Assembly: GCA_017521295.1 (NCBI GenBank)
Contig: JAFXDF010000066.1
Location: 1-50,644 of the forward strand
DNA from: Clostridia bacterium
Lineage (GTDB): Bacteria > Bacillota > Clostridia > Oscillospirales > Butyricicoccaceae
Direction: 5' to 3'
DNA length: 50,644 bases
Shown here: piece by piece, positions 1 through 9,215 of the stretch
Layout: the number at the start of each line of letters is the position of its first letter
How positions within the stretch are numbered: position 1 is the stretch's first letter
Made by a program: the position numbers and the translations under genes
The notes under the pieces: generated by a model
Seen by the model: the letters and a program-made list of their open reading frames with translations, nothing else
Told to the model about the DNA's origin: nothing
The model's database searches: none

Positions 1-530
1 GTGCGATCCGGGGCTGTGAGAGCATGAACGATCTTGTGGCTGTTTATGGGGAAAATCAATGCCGAAATCTGGTGGTGACAAGTACCATGGAAGCCGTTTC
101 ACAGGCGGAAACCGGTGAAAAGTTATTATACTTTACAGAAATTGATAAAAGAAATACTTTCCAGCTAAATAGCGCGGCAATCCGAGATTTTCAAACCAAT
201 GTATCCGTATTGCTGACGCAGAAGCTGGAAAGCCTGGGGGAACAAAGCCACCGGGTGAGGCTTGGCACCGTATTTTCCAATTTTTTGTTGATGGATCGGG
301 GGCCGGAGATCGCCTTTCGATTTGTTCCGGTAGGCAGTGTACAGGTGTCGGTGACCTCTGACCTGCAGTCGGCGGGCATCAACCAGGTACTGTATCGGGT
401 GATGCTGCAGGTGCAGACCGAGATGACCATTCTGCTTCCGGGCCGCACAAAACGGATCCAATGCGATCAGCGGATCCCGATCGAAGAGGTGATTCTGAGC
501 GGGGAAGTGCCGCTGGTTTACGGCGGGTAA
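1..530 (+). CDS. yunB: Sporulation protein YunB (5' end outside window)
   Basis: The reading frame is already open at the window edge (first full codon at base 3), so this is the C-terminal part of a protein that begins upstream. An internal Met at 24 is not taken as the start because the frame continues before it. The visible ~175 residues match the YunB family: a segment of the type LGTVFSNFLL..RGPEI, then a VPVGSVQVSVTS stretch, SAGINQVLYR and a C-terminal IPIEEVILSGEVPLVYG. YunB is a mother-cell sporulation protein in Bacillus, membrane anchored, of unknown biochemical role. The expected N-terminal membrane segment would lie outside the window. Confidence 0.85.
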   Translation, partial: AIRGCESMNDLVAVYGENQCRNLVVTSTMEAVSQAETGEKLLYFTEIDKRNTFQLNSAAIRDFQTNVSVLLTQKLESLGEQSHRVRLGTVFSNFLLMDRGPEIAFRFVPVGSVQVSVTSDLQSAGINQVLYRVMLQVQTEMTILLPGRTKRIQCDQRIPIEEVILSGEVPLVYGG

Positions 531-535
531 AACGG

Positions 536-564
536 TTGCGACCGGGCAAAAATCATGGTATACT
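536..564 (+). promoter_or_regulatory. Sigma-A-type promoter of ligA
   Basis: TTGCGA at 536-541 and TATACT at 559-564 are 17 bp apart, with TGG just before the -10 (extended -10). It sits in the short gap after yunB, about 35 bp before the ligA start. Confidence 0.7.
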
Positions 565-595
565 ATCACCATCTGTAAGCAACAGGAGCGTGTAA

Positions 596-2581
<1,986 letters not shown>

Positions 2582-2603
2582 TATCGGTTATGTTCAATAA
2601 ATG

Positions 2604-2647
2604 ATCGCGCGTTTCTATGGCAAAAATGCCGGAAACGCGCGATTTTT
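2604..2647 (+). terminator. Rho-independent terminator of ligA
   Basis: A perfect 12-bp stem, ATCGCGCGTTTC (2604-2615) with GAAACGCGCGAT (2632-2643), carries a second small GGCA/TGCC stem inside its loop. It is followed by a run of T. Confidence 0.85.
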
Positions 2648-2683
2648 GCCGAACGATTCTTTGGAAAACGGGCTCGAAATGGG

Positions 2684-2712
2684 TTGAATCCCGTAGATTC
2701 CTGTGGTATCGT
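2684..2712 (+). promoter_or_regulatory. Putative promoter of the spo0A-like gene
   Basis: TTGAAT at 2684-2689 and TATCGT at 2707-2712 are 17 bp apart, with a TG before the -10. The -10 is only a partial match to the sigma-A consensus. It lies 35 bp before the start codon. I did not find a convincing sigma-H site. Confidence 0.45.
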
Positions 2713-2747
2713 AAACCCAGAGAATGAAGGAAACGGGGGAACACGTT

Positions 2748-3497
2748 ATGCGGATACTGATTGCCGACTGTGACCCGGATTTTTGTGAAATGCTGTGCGC
2801 TGAAATCTCCCGCCGCATGCCTGCCGCTCAAACCGAAGTGGTTTTCGACGGGCTGGAGCTGCTGCGACGGGTAGAAGCGGAAGCTCCCGGTTTGATCGTT
2901 TTGAACGTGCTTCTGCCCGGTCGGGACGGCCTGGCTGTTATGCAGACCGTCCGCGCCATGGCGCTGCCAGCCCAGCCGGAGTTTATCGTGCTCAGCGGTT
3001 ATTTTAACCAGCAGATCCGTGCTGATCTCTGCCGGATGCGTCCGGCTTATTATACGGCAGTTCCCTGTGATCTGGGGATGCTCAGTGAGCGGATCATGCG
3101 TTGCTGCAGCCAGCTGGTCTTTCAGCAGACGCGGCACGATGCCGATGATACCGAAGCCATTACCCGACTGCTGCGGGAAATGGGCCTGAGCATGAGATGC
3201 AATGGCTTTTCCTATGCCCGGGAAGCGTTACGGCAGATGCCCGACGGGCCGCTAAGCAATCTTTGCGTGACCAAAACCATTTATCCTGCGGTAGCCGGCG
3301 TCTTTCATACCTCGGCCGTCAATGTGGAACGGGCCATACGCTCGGCCATTTTGTCCGCATGGCAGAAAGAAGGCTATCTCCGCCAGCGGGAGCTGTTTCG
3401 GAAGCGTCCTACCAACAGCGAGTTCCTGGTGGTGCTTTCCGAACTGCTGCAGCAGGAGCGCAGGCGTCAACTGCAAAATGAACAGATGGAGGGCTGA
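2748..3497 (+). CDS. spo0A: Spo0A-type sporulation regulator with degenerate receiver domain
   Basis: Spo0A is the master response regulator of sporulation entry. The C-terminal half is clearly Spo0A: an EMGLSMRCNGFSYAREAL region, SNLCVTKTIYPAVA, the recognition-helix segment VNVERAIRSAILSAW, and PTNSEFLVVLSELL. The N-terminal receiver keeps its length and shape, but the phosphoacceptor position reads Asn53 in VLNVLLPGRDG (codon AAC at 2904). The conserved Lys of the KPF motif is Val105, and the acidic pair is Asp-Cys at residues 7-8. The loop before KRPTNSEF is shorter than in Bacillus. The start at 2748 is chosen over an upstream in-frame ATG (2724) because it follows a purine-rich AACGGGGGAA site and MRILIAD matches receiver N-termini. 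It is flanked by terminators, so it is transcribed alone. It could be the main Spo0A or a paralogue. Confidence 0.9.
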   Translation: MRILIADCDPDFCEMLCAEISRRMPAAQTEVVFDGLELLRRVEAEAPGLIVLNVLLPGRDGLAVMQTVRAMALPAQPEFIVLSGYFNQQIRADLCRMRPAYYTAVPCDLGMLSERIMRCCSQLVFQQTRHDADDTEAITRLLREMGLSMRCNGFSYAREALRQMPDGPLSNLCVTKTIYPAVAGVFHTSAVNVERAIRSAILSAWQKEGYLRQRELFRKRPTNSEFLVVLSELLQQERRRQLQNEQMEG

Positions 3498-3504
3498 ACG
3501 CCCC

Positions 3505-3537
3505 AAGACAGGTCTTTTGAAAGGCCTGTCTTTTTTT
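3505..3537 (+). terminator. Terminator between spo0A and spoIIIAA
   Basis: AAGACAGG (3505-3512) pairs with CCTGTCTT (3525-3532), with an inner CTTT/AAAG stem, followed by a T run to 3537. It separates spo0A transcription from the spoIIIA operon. Confidence 0.85.
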
Positions 3538-3541
3538 ATGT

Positions 3542-3569
3542 TCTGAAACGGACAGGCCGCTCATACCTT
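3542..3569 (+). promoter_or_regulatory. Possible sigma-E promoter of the spoIIIA operon
   Basis: CATACCTT at 3562-3569 is close to the sigma-E -10 consensus CATACANT and lies 29 bp from the spoIIIAA start. It is the only candidate between the preceding terminator and the gene. The -35 region (about 3542-3548) is a poor match. spoIIIA is sigma-E dependent in Bacillus, which supports the call by analogy. Confidence 0.4.
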
Positions 3570-3590
3570 TTCAGCAGGAGGATGAGGAAC

Positions 3591-4487
3591 ATGCAGGATA
3601 TGGATTTTTTGAAGAGCTTTCATACGGCGGCCCAACTTCTGCCAGAGCGGCTTTGGAAAGCCGCCTATTCCCTGGACGAGCTGCAGCGGCAGCAATGCGA
3701 GGAACTACGGGTTCGCCTTGGGCGGCCTTTGGCCGTCACAGTTGCCGGGAAAACCGTCCTTCTGGGGGAGGGTGCCGTGCTGCCTTCCAAAGAAGAGTTG
3801 GATCAATTGCTTGCCCGGGCCACCGAGTGTTCGGTACATACCTATCTGGAGCAACTTTGGCAGGGCTTTCTTACCACACGGCACGGACATCGGCTGGGTA
3901 TCTGCAGCGAAGCTGCCACGGGAGACGCACGGCTGCTTCGGGGGCTTTCCTCGGTGAATATCCGCATTGCACGGCAGGTGCATGGCCTGGGAGCGGACTT
4001 GCCCATTTGTGATGCAAGGGGCTTCCGGAGCACCTTGATCCTGGCCCCGCCGGGCAGCGGAAAGACCACCTTGCTCCGGGAGCTGTGCCGCAGACTTTCC
4101 CGGGATTTCCGTGTGGCCATCGCAGACGAGCGATATGAGATCGCCGCTTGTGCCGACGGACAGCCCCGTTTTTCCATTGGCAGCTGTGATGTACTGTCGG
4201 GCGGGCACAAGGGGGAAACCGTCCCTATGCTGCTGCGGGCCATGTCGCCCCAGATCCTGGCGGTGGACGAGATCACCCGGGAAGAGGACTGCCGGATGCT
4301 GTTGGATTGCACAGGATGTGGCTGTGGACTTCTGGCAACAGCCCACGGAAGTTGTCCGGAAGATCTCCTGCGGCGGCCTGCTTATCGGCAGTTGCTGGAG
4401 CACCGCGTGTTTGAGCAGATCATTCTGATCGAACAAACGGGAGGCGAGCGCCGCTATTCGCTGCACAGTCCGGAGGTGCGGCTGTGA
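3591..4487 (+). CDS. spoIIIAA: Stage III sporulation ATPase SpoIIIAA
   Basis: SpoIIIAA is the cytoplasmic mother-cell ATPase of the SpoIIIA-SpoIIQ channel (feeding tube) that keeps the engulfed forespore active. It resembles secretion ATPases. The 298-residue product has Walker A APPGSGKTTL near residue 153, a following DERYEIAA segment and Walker B QILAVDEI. An in-frame ATG at 3582 is rejected because the AGGAGG at 3576-3581 abuts it directly. The ATG at 3591 has ideal spacing (9 nt). First gene of an eight-gene operon whose members mostly overlap by four bases. Confidence 0.95.
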   Translation: MQDMDFLKSFHTAAQLLPERLWKAAYSLDELQRQQCEELRVRLGRPLAVTVAGKTVLLGEGAVLPSKEELDQLLARATECSVHTYLEQLWQGFLTTRHGHRLGICSEAATGDARLLRGLSSVNIRIARQVHGLGADLPICDARGFRSTLILAPPGSGKTTLLRELCRRLSRDFRVAIADERYEIAACADGQPRFSIGSCDVLSGGHKGETVPMLLRAMSPQILAVDEITREEDCRMLLDCTGCGCGLLATAHGSCPEDLLRRPAYRQLLEHRVFEQIILIEQTGGERRYSLHSPEVRL

Positions 4488-4960
4488 AGATCGCCGGAGC
4501 GGCAATGCTGTTGGGCGCCTGTTTTTTGTTCGGTTTTGGATGGACAGGCACCATGCGCAAAAGAATCACCTTGTTGGAAAATCTATGCGGCGTCATTCGG
4601 CGGATGGAGACCGATCTGCGGCAGCAAAACAAACCCCTGGCTGAGATCATGGAGCAGGAAGGCTTTGCGTCGCTGGCCAAGGAATTGCGGACAGGAAAGC
4701 TGTTTTCCCAGGCGGCAGAGCCGCTGGTTAAAAGACTGGAGCACCTTTTCGGCAACGGCGAAACGGTGACGGCAGTCGCAGAACTGGCCTGGAACCTGGG
4801 GCGCTATGACTGCACGACACAGGCCGAGGCGTGCAAACGGGCCTGCTTCCGTCTGGAAGCCTGTAAAAATCAACTGGAACAGGAACTTGCGGAAAAACAG
4901 AGACTGTACCGTACCGTCCCCGTTGCATTGGGCGGTATGGTACTGCTGATTGCGATATAA
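4484..4960 (+). CDS. spoIIIAB: Stage III sporulation protein SpoIIIAB
   Basis: Membrane-anchored component of the SpoIIIA channel, distantly like type II secretion F-proteins. The 158 residues begin with GTG, overlapping the spoIIIAA stop (GTGA). There is an N-terminal hydrophobic segment (about residues 3-20), a soluble helical middle with the family-typical LRTGKLFSQAAEPLV stretch, and a C-terminal hydrophobic segment ending the protein. It is slightly shorter than the Bacillus protein. Identity rests on sequence type and on position two in the operon. Confidence 0.93.
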   Translation: MKIAGAAMLLGACFLFGFGWTGTMRKRITLLENLCGVIRRMETDLRQQNKPLAEIMEQEGFASLAKELRTGKLFSQAAEPLVKRLEHLFGNGETVTAVAELAWNLGRYDCTTQAEACKRACFRLEACKNQLEQELAEKQRLYRTVPVALGGMVLLIAI

Positions 4961-4973
4961 TGAGGGTATCACC

Positions 4974-5168
4974 ATGGACGTAGATTTGATTTTCAAAGTG
5001 GCTGCCATTGGGATTCTGGTGGCGGTGCTCAATCAGCTGCTTATCCGATCGGGTAGGGAAGAGCAGGCGATGATGACCACCCTGGCAGGACTGATCGTGG
5101 TGATGATGATCCTGATCCAGGAGATCAGCGGTATGTTCCAGCTGATCAAGCGCACCTTTGGCCTATGA
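4974..5168 (+). CDS. spoIIIAC: Stage III sporulation protein SpoIIIAC
   Basis: A 64-residue membrane protein with two hydrophobic helices, as usual for SpoIIIAC. It begins MDVDLIFKVAAIGILVAVL and contains the REEQAMMTTLAGL segment typical of the family. The start at 4974 is preferred over an upstream in-frame ATG inside spoIIIAB because a GAGGG site lies just before it and the length then fits. It overlaps spoIIIAD by four bases. It acts in the outer forespore membrane as part of the SpoIIIA complex. Confidence 0.93.
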   Translation: MDVDLIFKVAAIGILVAVLNQLLIRSGREEQAMMTTLAGLIVVMMILIQEISGMFQLIKRTFGL

Positions 5169-5560
5169 ACGGGTCGGTCATGCTGCGGATTTTGCTGACG
5201 GTGTTGGCAGCCCTGACTTGCGGCCAGCTGTTGAAGGGGAAGAGCCCCGCATTGGCGCTTCTGATCAGTCTGGCAGCTGTTCTGGTGCTATTGGGACTGC
5301 TTTTGCCACATTTGCAGGCGGCGTATCAACAGTTTTCCGGATTGCTGACAGGCAGCGGGCTGGACACGGCGCTGCTGCTGCCGGTGGCAAAGGTGCTGGC
5401 AATCACCCAGATCACGCACATCACGGCAGAACTTTGCCGGGATGCGGGAGAACGGGGGCTTGCGGCCAAATTGGAGCTGTGCGGCGCCACCGCGTCGCTG
5501 CTGTGTATCCTGCCACTGGCAGAACAGGCGCTGAAACTCGTCGGCGCTCTTGGATCATGA
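5165..5560 (+). CDS. spoIIIAD: Stage III sporulation protein SpoIIIAD
   Basis: A 131-residue membrane protein with three to four hydrophobic segments, matching SpoIIIAD in length and character. Conserved features include KGKSPALALLISLAA near the N-terminus and AKVLAITQITHITAELCRDAGE in the second half. The ATG overlaps the spoIIIAC stop (ATGA), and its own stop overlaps the spoIIIAE start in the same way, so the chain is translationally coupled. Confidence 0.93.
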   Translation: MNGSVMLRILLTVLAALTCGQLLKGKSPALALLISLAAVLVLLGLLLPHLQAAYQQFSGLLTGSGLDTALLLPVAKVLAITQITHITAELCRDAGERGLAAKLELCGATASLLCILPLAEQALKLVGALGS

Positions 5561-6624
5561 AAGGGCTGCTGGCCCTGGCGTTGGCATTGACGCTTGCGGT
5601 GCCCTGCGCCGCCGTAGACACCGACAGCCTGAAATATGCGCTGCCTGATGACGCTGCCGGGATTTTACAGGAACTGGACCCAGCCAACGCCCATCCGCAG
5701 GCCGGCTTTTCGGCGCTGCTGCAAGGGGCTGTAGAGCGAATGCGGCAGGGCCTCAAGGCATCGGTCCGCTCGGCCTTTCTGATGACGGCGGTGTGTATGC
5801 TGGTGTCGCTGCTGCATGGCTTTGCCAAAAGCGCAGGGGTGAGCCTCCCGGCGAGAGCCGGTGAACTGGCGGGCGCCACTGCCATTCTGACCCTGGCCCT
5901 ACAGCAAAACGGCGCGCTGCTGGAGCTGTGTCGGGAGACCGTTTCCAACCTGGATCGATTTACCAAGGTGCTCTGCGGCGTGTTTGCGGCCGCATCGGCA
6001 GCCGCGGGAAAGCCGGCCAGCGCAGTTGCCACGGCGGGCGCAGCCATGCTCTTTTCCGATTTGCTGTTTCAGCTCACTCTGAAGGTGTTTCTGCCGGGGA
6101 TCACTTTGTATCTGCTGCTGATTTACGGCGGCGTGATCTGTGATAACGGTACCCTGCGACAGGCGGCAGGGGTGGGAAAGTGGGCAGTGACTACTTTTTT
6201 CCGGGTGTTTCTGTCGGTGTATTTTGCCTATCTTTCCTTTACTGGACTGGTTACCGGCGCAGCGGACAAGGCGGCGGTAAAAACCGCCCAGAGCCTCAGC
6301 AGTACGGTTCCGTTGGTTGGAAGCGTTATCGCAGGCGCTTCGGAAACCATCCTTTCAGGCGCTTCACTTTTGCGGGGCAGCGTAGGCCTTGTGGGATTTC
6401 TGGGAGCGGTGGCCATCTGTCTGACGCCCCTTGTACAGGGGCTTTGCCACTTGCTGGTGTTCCGGATTCTTTCGATTTTTGCGGCGTCTTTTACCGAGGG
6501 AGGTTGTAAAACCATGCTGGACGGACTGTCGGGTGCCTACTCCATGCTCATTGGGATCCTGACCGCCTGCTGTGCGGTACAGTTCATCACCATCGTGGTG
6601 AGCATGCTGGTGACCGGAGCATGA
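5557..6624 (+). CDS. spoIIIAE: Stage III sporulation protein SpoIIIAE
   Basis: The largest polytopic membrane protein of the SpoIIIA complex. The 355 residues start with a signal peptide (MKGLLALALALTLAVPCAAV), followed by a short extracytoplasmic region and then about seven hydrophobic helices. The start is fixed by the ATGA overlap with spoIIIAD and by the signal peptide. The same frame is open upstream, but that stretch is antisense-like and overlaps spoIIIAD. Slightly shorter than the Bacillus protein. Confidence 0.94.
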   Translation: MKGLLALALALTLAVPCAAVDTDSLKYALPDDAAGILQELDPANAHPQAGFSALLQGAVERMRQGLKASVRSAFLMTAVCMLVSLLHGFAKSAGVSLPARAGELAGATAILTLALQQNGALLELCRETVSNLDRFTKVLCGVFAAASAAAGKPASAVATAGAAMLFSDLLFQLTLKVFLPGITLYLLLIYGGVICDNGTLRQAAGVGKWAVTTFFRVFLSVYFAYLSFTGLVTGAADKAAVKTAQSLSSTVPLVGSVIAGASETILSGASLLRGSVGLVGFLGAVAICLTPLVQGLCHLLVFRILSIFAASFTEGGCKTMLDGLSGAYSMLIGILTACCAVQFITIVVSMLVTGA

Positions 6625-7100
6625 GCGTACTGCTGGGGGCGCTGTATAAAATCACCGCAATGGGTCTTGTGTGCGGGGCGCTGCTGGCGCTGTGCGGCGG
6701 ACAAAAGGAAATCCTGCGGCTTGGCTGCGCCTGCGCCATGGTGGTGTTGCTGCTGTCCATCGTACAGAACACGCCGCTGCCGATGCCCGATTTAAGCCGA
6801 TACGAGGGCGCGGTGCGGCAGCAGGTGGAGGACGCCCAGGCAAAAAACCGAACCATACTGCTGGAGCAGACTCAGGCCCAACTGGAACTTTGGCTGGCGC
6901 AGCAGGCCGCTGGCCTGCAGCTGAATTGCAGCTTTACAGTCACCTGTGACGCTGATACAAACGGCAATGTCACGGTGCGGTGGGTGGAGGGGATCTATCG
7001 CGGCGGACCACGGGAAAACCTGGTATCCCTTCGTGAAATGATTCGAACCCAACTGTCGGTGACCGACGGGCAAATCCTCATTCGGGAGGAAACATCATGA
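6621..7100 (+). CDS. spoIIIAF: Stage III sporulation protein SpoIIIAF
   Basis: A 159-residue protein with two N-terminal membrane helices (about residues 5-24 and 30-50) and a soluble C-terminal domain facing the intermembrane space. In this family that domain has a ring-forming secretion-system fold. It overlaps spoIIIAE and spoIIIAG by four bases each. It is shorter than the Bacillus protein but collinear with it. Confidence 0.9.
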   Translation: MSVLLGALYKITAMGLVCGALLALCGGQKEILRLGCACAMVVLLLSIVQNTPLPMPDLSRYEGAVRQQVEDAQAKNRTILLEQTQAQLELWLAQQAAGLQLNCSFTVTCDADTNGNVTVRWVEGIYRGGPRENLVSLREMIRTQLSVTDGQILIREETS

Positions 7101-7609
7101 AAAACAACACAATTGCGGCATATTTGCAGAGCCTGTTCGATAAGTATAAGTACGTCCTGCTGATCGGGGTGATCGGGCTGCTGCTCCTTTTATGGCCCCA
7201 GCCGGAAACCGAGATCCAATTGCCTGCAGCACCGACCCAATCCCGGACCGACGATCTGGAATTGCGGCTGCAGGCCATCCTGGAGGCTATGGACGGGGTG
7301 GGGAAGGCCACGGTGCTTTTGACGGTAGAGCATGAGGGCGAAACCGAATATGCCTATGACCGAACGGAAAGCCAGACCGTTTCGGAGGGCGGCGGAAGCC
7401 AGAGCCGGCAGCAGGAGCTGGTGACCCTTTCGGAAAGCGGCGGACAGACACCGGTGCTCTTGCGAAGCAACGCTCCCCAATACCGGGGCGCTGTGGTGGT
7501 GTGCGAAGGGGGAGACCGGGCCGCCGTTCGGTTGGCGGTGACCCAGGTGGTGCAATCTCTGACCGGCATTTCGGCCGATCGGATCGTGATATCCAAAATG
7601 AAACAATAG
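7097..7609 (+). CDS. spoIIIAG: Stage III sporulation protein SpoIIIAG
   Basis: SpoIIIAG forms the large ring of the feeding-tube apparatus between the two forespore membranes. The 170 residues contain one N-terminal membrane helix (about residues 18-35, KYVLLIGVIGLLLLLWP), a linker and the ring-building motif with GVGKATVLLTVEHEGETEYAYD. A C-terminal VRLAVTQVVQSLTGISADRIVI segment follows. The start is set by the ATGA overlap with spoIIIAF. Confidence 0.93.
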   Translation: MKNNTIAAYLQSLFDKYKYVLLIGVIGLLLLLWPQPETEIQLPAAPTQSRTDDLELRLQAILEAMDGVGKATVLLTVEHEGETEYAYDRTESQTVSEGGGSQSRQQELVTLSESGGQTPVLLRSNAPQYRGAVVVCEGGDRAAVRLAVTQVVQSLTGISADRIVISKMKQ

Positions 7610-7620
7610 GAGGCTGTACT

Positions 7621-8181
7621 GTGAAAAAACGAGGCGCGATTTATTCTGTGGTGGCACTGATGCTGTGTCTGGCCGTTTATTTGAACTGGTATTATACCAA
7701 AACCGACGAGGATTACGGCAATGCCACCGACTACCAGGCCGACGGAAAAGTTCTGGGCGAGTCGGTTCTGGTCAACAACATGGAACAAGACGGAGAGGCC
7801 GGTCTTGCGGCTCAGACGGATACCGAGTATTTTTCCCAGGCACGGCTCTCCCGGCAGCAGGCTCGTGACGAGGCGGTGAGCATCCTTACCCGGACGGCCG
7901 AAAGCGAGACCTCCACCGAAGAGGCCCGCACCGCCGCCAGCACCGGCATCCAGGTGATGGCCGACAACGCGGTGGTGGAGTCCCGTATCGAAAACCTGGT
8001 GATCGCCAAGGGCTATGTGGATTGTGTAGCCTTTGTCAATGACAACGGGGTGAACGTGATCGTTTCCAAGACCGAAAATGGCCTCACCGATACCGATGTG
8101 GCAAAGATCCGGGATATCGTCATCAGCGAAGCCAGCGTCAACGCCGATGCCATCAAGATCATGGAAAACGAGGCCGACTGA
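7621..8181 (+). CDS. spoIIIAH: Stage III sporulation protein SpoIIIAH
   Basis: SpoIIIAH spans the outer forespore membrane and pairs with SpoIIQ to form the intercellular channel. The 186 residues have an N-terminal helix (about residues 7-24), then a linker and the ring domain (about 80-180) with QARDEAVSIL and IVSEASVNADAIKIME-like ends. The GTG start at 7621 follows a perfect AGGAGG with good spacing. An in-frame ATG far upstream within spoIIIAG is not used. This is the last gene of the operon. Confidence 0.93.
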   Translation: MKKRGAIYSVVALMLCLAVYLNWYYTKTDEDYGNATDYQADGKVLGESVLVNNMEQDGEAGLAAQTDTEYFSQARLSRQQARDEAVSILTRTAESETSTEEARTAASTGIQVMADNAVVESRIENLVIAKGYVDCVAFVNDNGVNVIVSKTENGLTDTDVAKIRDIVISEASVNADAIKIMENEAD

Positions 8182-8200
8182 TCGCTCACAGATTATTCCC

Positions 8201-8229
8201 TTGCCAAATGCCTCAAAATAGGGTAAAAT
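8201..8229 (+). promoter_or_regulatory. Sigma-A-type promoter of the Asp23 gene
   Basis: TTGCCA (8201-8206), a 17-bp spacer and TAAAAT (8224-8229) lie right after the spoIIIAH stop, 30 bp before the next start codon. This shows the Asp23 gene is expressed independently of the sporulation operon. Confidence 0.7.
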
Positions 8230-8259
8230 AGGCCCATAGAAGGAAAGGGGCTGAGTCCA

Positions 8260-8598
8260 ATGGCCGAACAGAAGGAATATCTGGACATCCAGGAAGAGGA
8301 AGGTGTCATCCGCGTTTCATTTATCGCGGTAGGCGAGATCGCCGCCCAGGCCGCATTGGCCGTGCCCGGTGTTTCGTCCCTGGCCACCGTGGCCCAGGCT
8401 GTGGTGAAGGGCGTTACCGTCAATCTGAGCGAGATCGGCATCTGCTCCATCGACGTGCATGTGCTGGTGCATTCCGGTTTTGTCATCTCTCAGGTGGCCA
8501 AGGATGTGCAGAACGCCGTCAAGTCTGCTGTGGACGGAACTGTGGGCATTGAAGTGGCTTCGGTGAACGTTTTTGTGGCCGGAGTGGCTGTCCGATAA
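8260..8598 (+). CDS. Asp23/Gls24 family envelope stress protein
   Basis: A 112-residue protein of the Asp23/Gls24 (DUF322) family, equivalent to Bacillus YqhY, which occupies the same place just before nusB. Visible family features are the acidic start, GVIRVSFIAVGEIAAQAALAVPGVSSL and the repeated VxVxVHVLVxSG...VAKDVQNAVKSAV pattern. Members are abundant cytoplasmic proteins linked to envelope homeostasis; YqhY affects lipid synthesis in Bacillus. It has its own promoter, a strong AAGGAAAGGGG ribosome site and a terminator. Confidence 0.93.
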   Translation: MAEQKEYLDIQEEEGVIRVSFIAVGEIAAQAALAVPGVSSLATVAQAVVKGVTVNLSEIGICSIDVHVLVHSGFVISQVAKDVQNAVKSAVDGTVGIEVASVNVFVAGVAVR

Positions 8599-8613
8599 AC
8601 AAAATAGAAAGCA

Positions 8614-8647
8614 AGTCCTCCGCCAAAGTCGGCGGGGGACTCTTTTT
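8614..8647 (+). terminator. Terminator after the Asp23 gene
   Basis: AGTCCTCCGCC (8614-8624) pairs with GGCGGGGGACT (8631-8641) with one wobble pair, followed by a T run. Confidence 0.85.
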
Positions 8648-8692
8648 ATGCAGAGAAGCGGAAGAAATTTCACAAAAAAGCCCGAAAAGTCC

Positions 8693-8720
8693 TTTCTTTT
8701 TGCAGAATATGGTGTATAAT
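8693..8720 (+). promoter_or_regulatory. Putative promoter of the nusB-recN operon
   Basis: A perfect TATAAT at 8715-8720 lies 51 bp before nusB. The -35 is weak (TTTCTT at 8693-8698, 16-bp spacing). It is the only candidate after the Asp23 terminator. Confidence 0.5.
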
Positions 8721-8771
8721 ATAAAGTTAGATAATAATGCACGCTTTAAGATAAAAGTGGGAGGTTCATTC

Positions 8772-9215
8772 ATGAACAGACGAGAAGCAAGAGAGTTGGT
8801 CCTGCACCTGATTTTTGCCGGCGAATATACCGGAAACCGCGGCGCAGAGCTGCTGGAGGACATCAACGAAGAGAATTTCCTGTCTCTGGAGGCAGAGTAC
8901 GAGCTGTACAAAAAACTGCCCTCCGAAAGCCAGAAGGAGTACATCCGCCGTGCCGTTATCGGTGTGATGGAGCATCTGTATGAGCTGGATGATTACATTG
9001 AGAAGTATGCCAAGGGCTGGAACATTGCCCGTATTTCCCGTATTTCCAAGTGCATCCTGCGCCTGAGCATGTACGAGGTGCTGTATATGGGTATCCCTGT
9101 GGGCGCTTCGGTGAACGAGGCTCTGGAGCTGGCAAAGCAGTATGATTCCGAAGAGGCCGCCGGTTTCATCAACGGCATCATGGGCGCCTTTGTGGAAAAA
9201 GAAGTACAGGCATGA
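8772..9215 (+). CDS. nusB: Transcription antitermination factor NusB
   Basis: NusB binds boxA RNA with NusE to promote antitermination, mainly in rRNA operons. The 147-residue all-helical protein starts MNRREARELVLHLIF. It has the conserved C-terminal stretch GWNIARISRISKCILRLSMYE followed by IPVGASVNEALELAKQY and GFINGIMG. The ATG at 8772 has a GGGAGG site; an upstream in-frame start lies at the promoter and is rejected. It overlaps the next gene by four bases and leads a ten-gene operon. Confidence 0.95.
   Translation: MNRREARELVLHLIFAGEYTGNRGAELLEDINEENFLSLEAEYELYKKLPSESQKEYIRRAVIGVMEHLYELDDYIEKYAKGWNIARISRISKCILRLSMYEVLYMGIPVGASVNEALELAKQYDSEEAAGFINGIMGAFVEKEVQA

Noticed and set aside
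2647..2653. TGCCGAA upstream of the spo0A gene, matching the 0A-box consensus TGNCGAA
   Set aside because: A 7-base degenerate match occurs often by chance, and this one overlaps the ligA terminator. Not strong enough to call autoregulation.
5158..5556. In-frame upstream extension of spoIIIAE
   Set aside because: It overlaps spoIIIAD entirely; the signal peptide and ATGA overlap fix the start at 5557.
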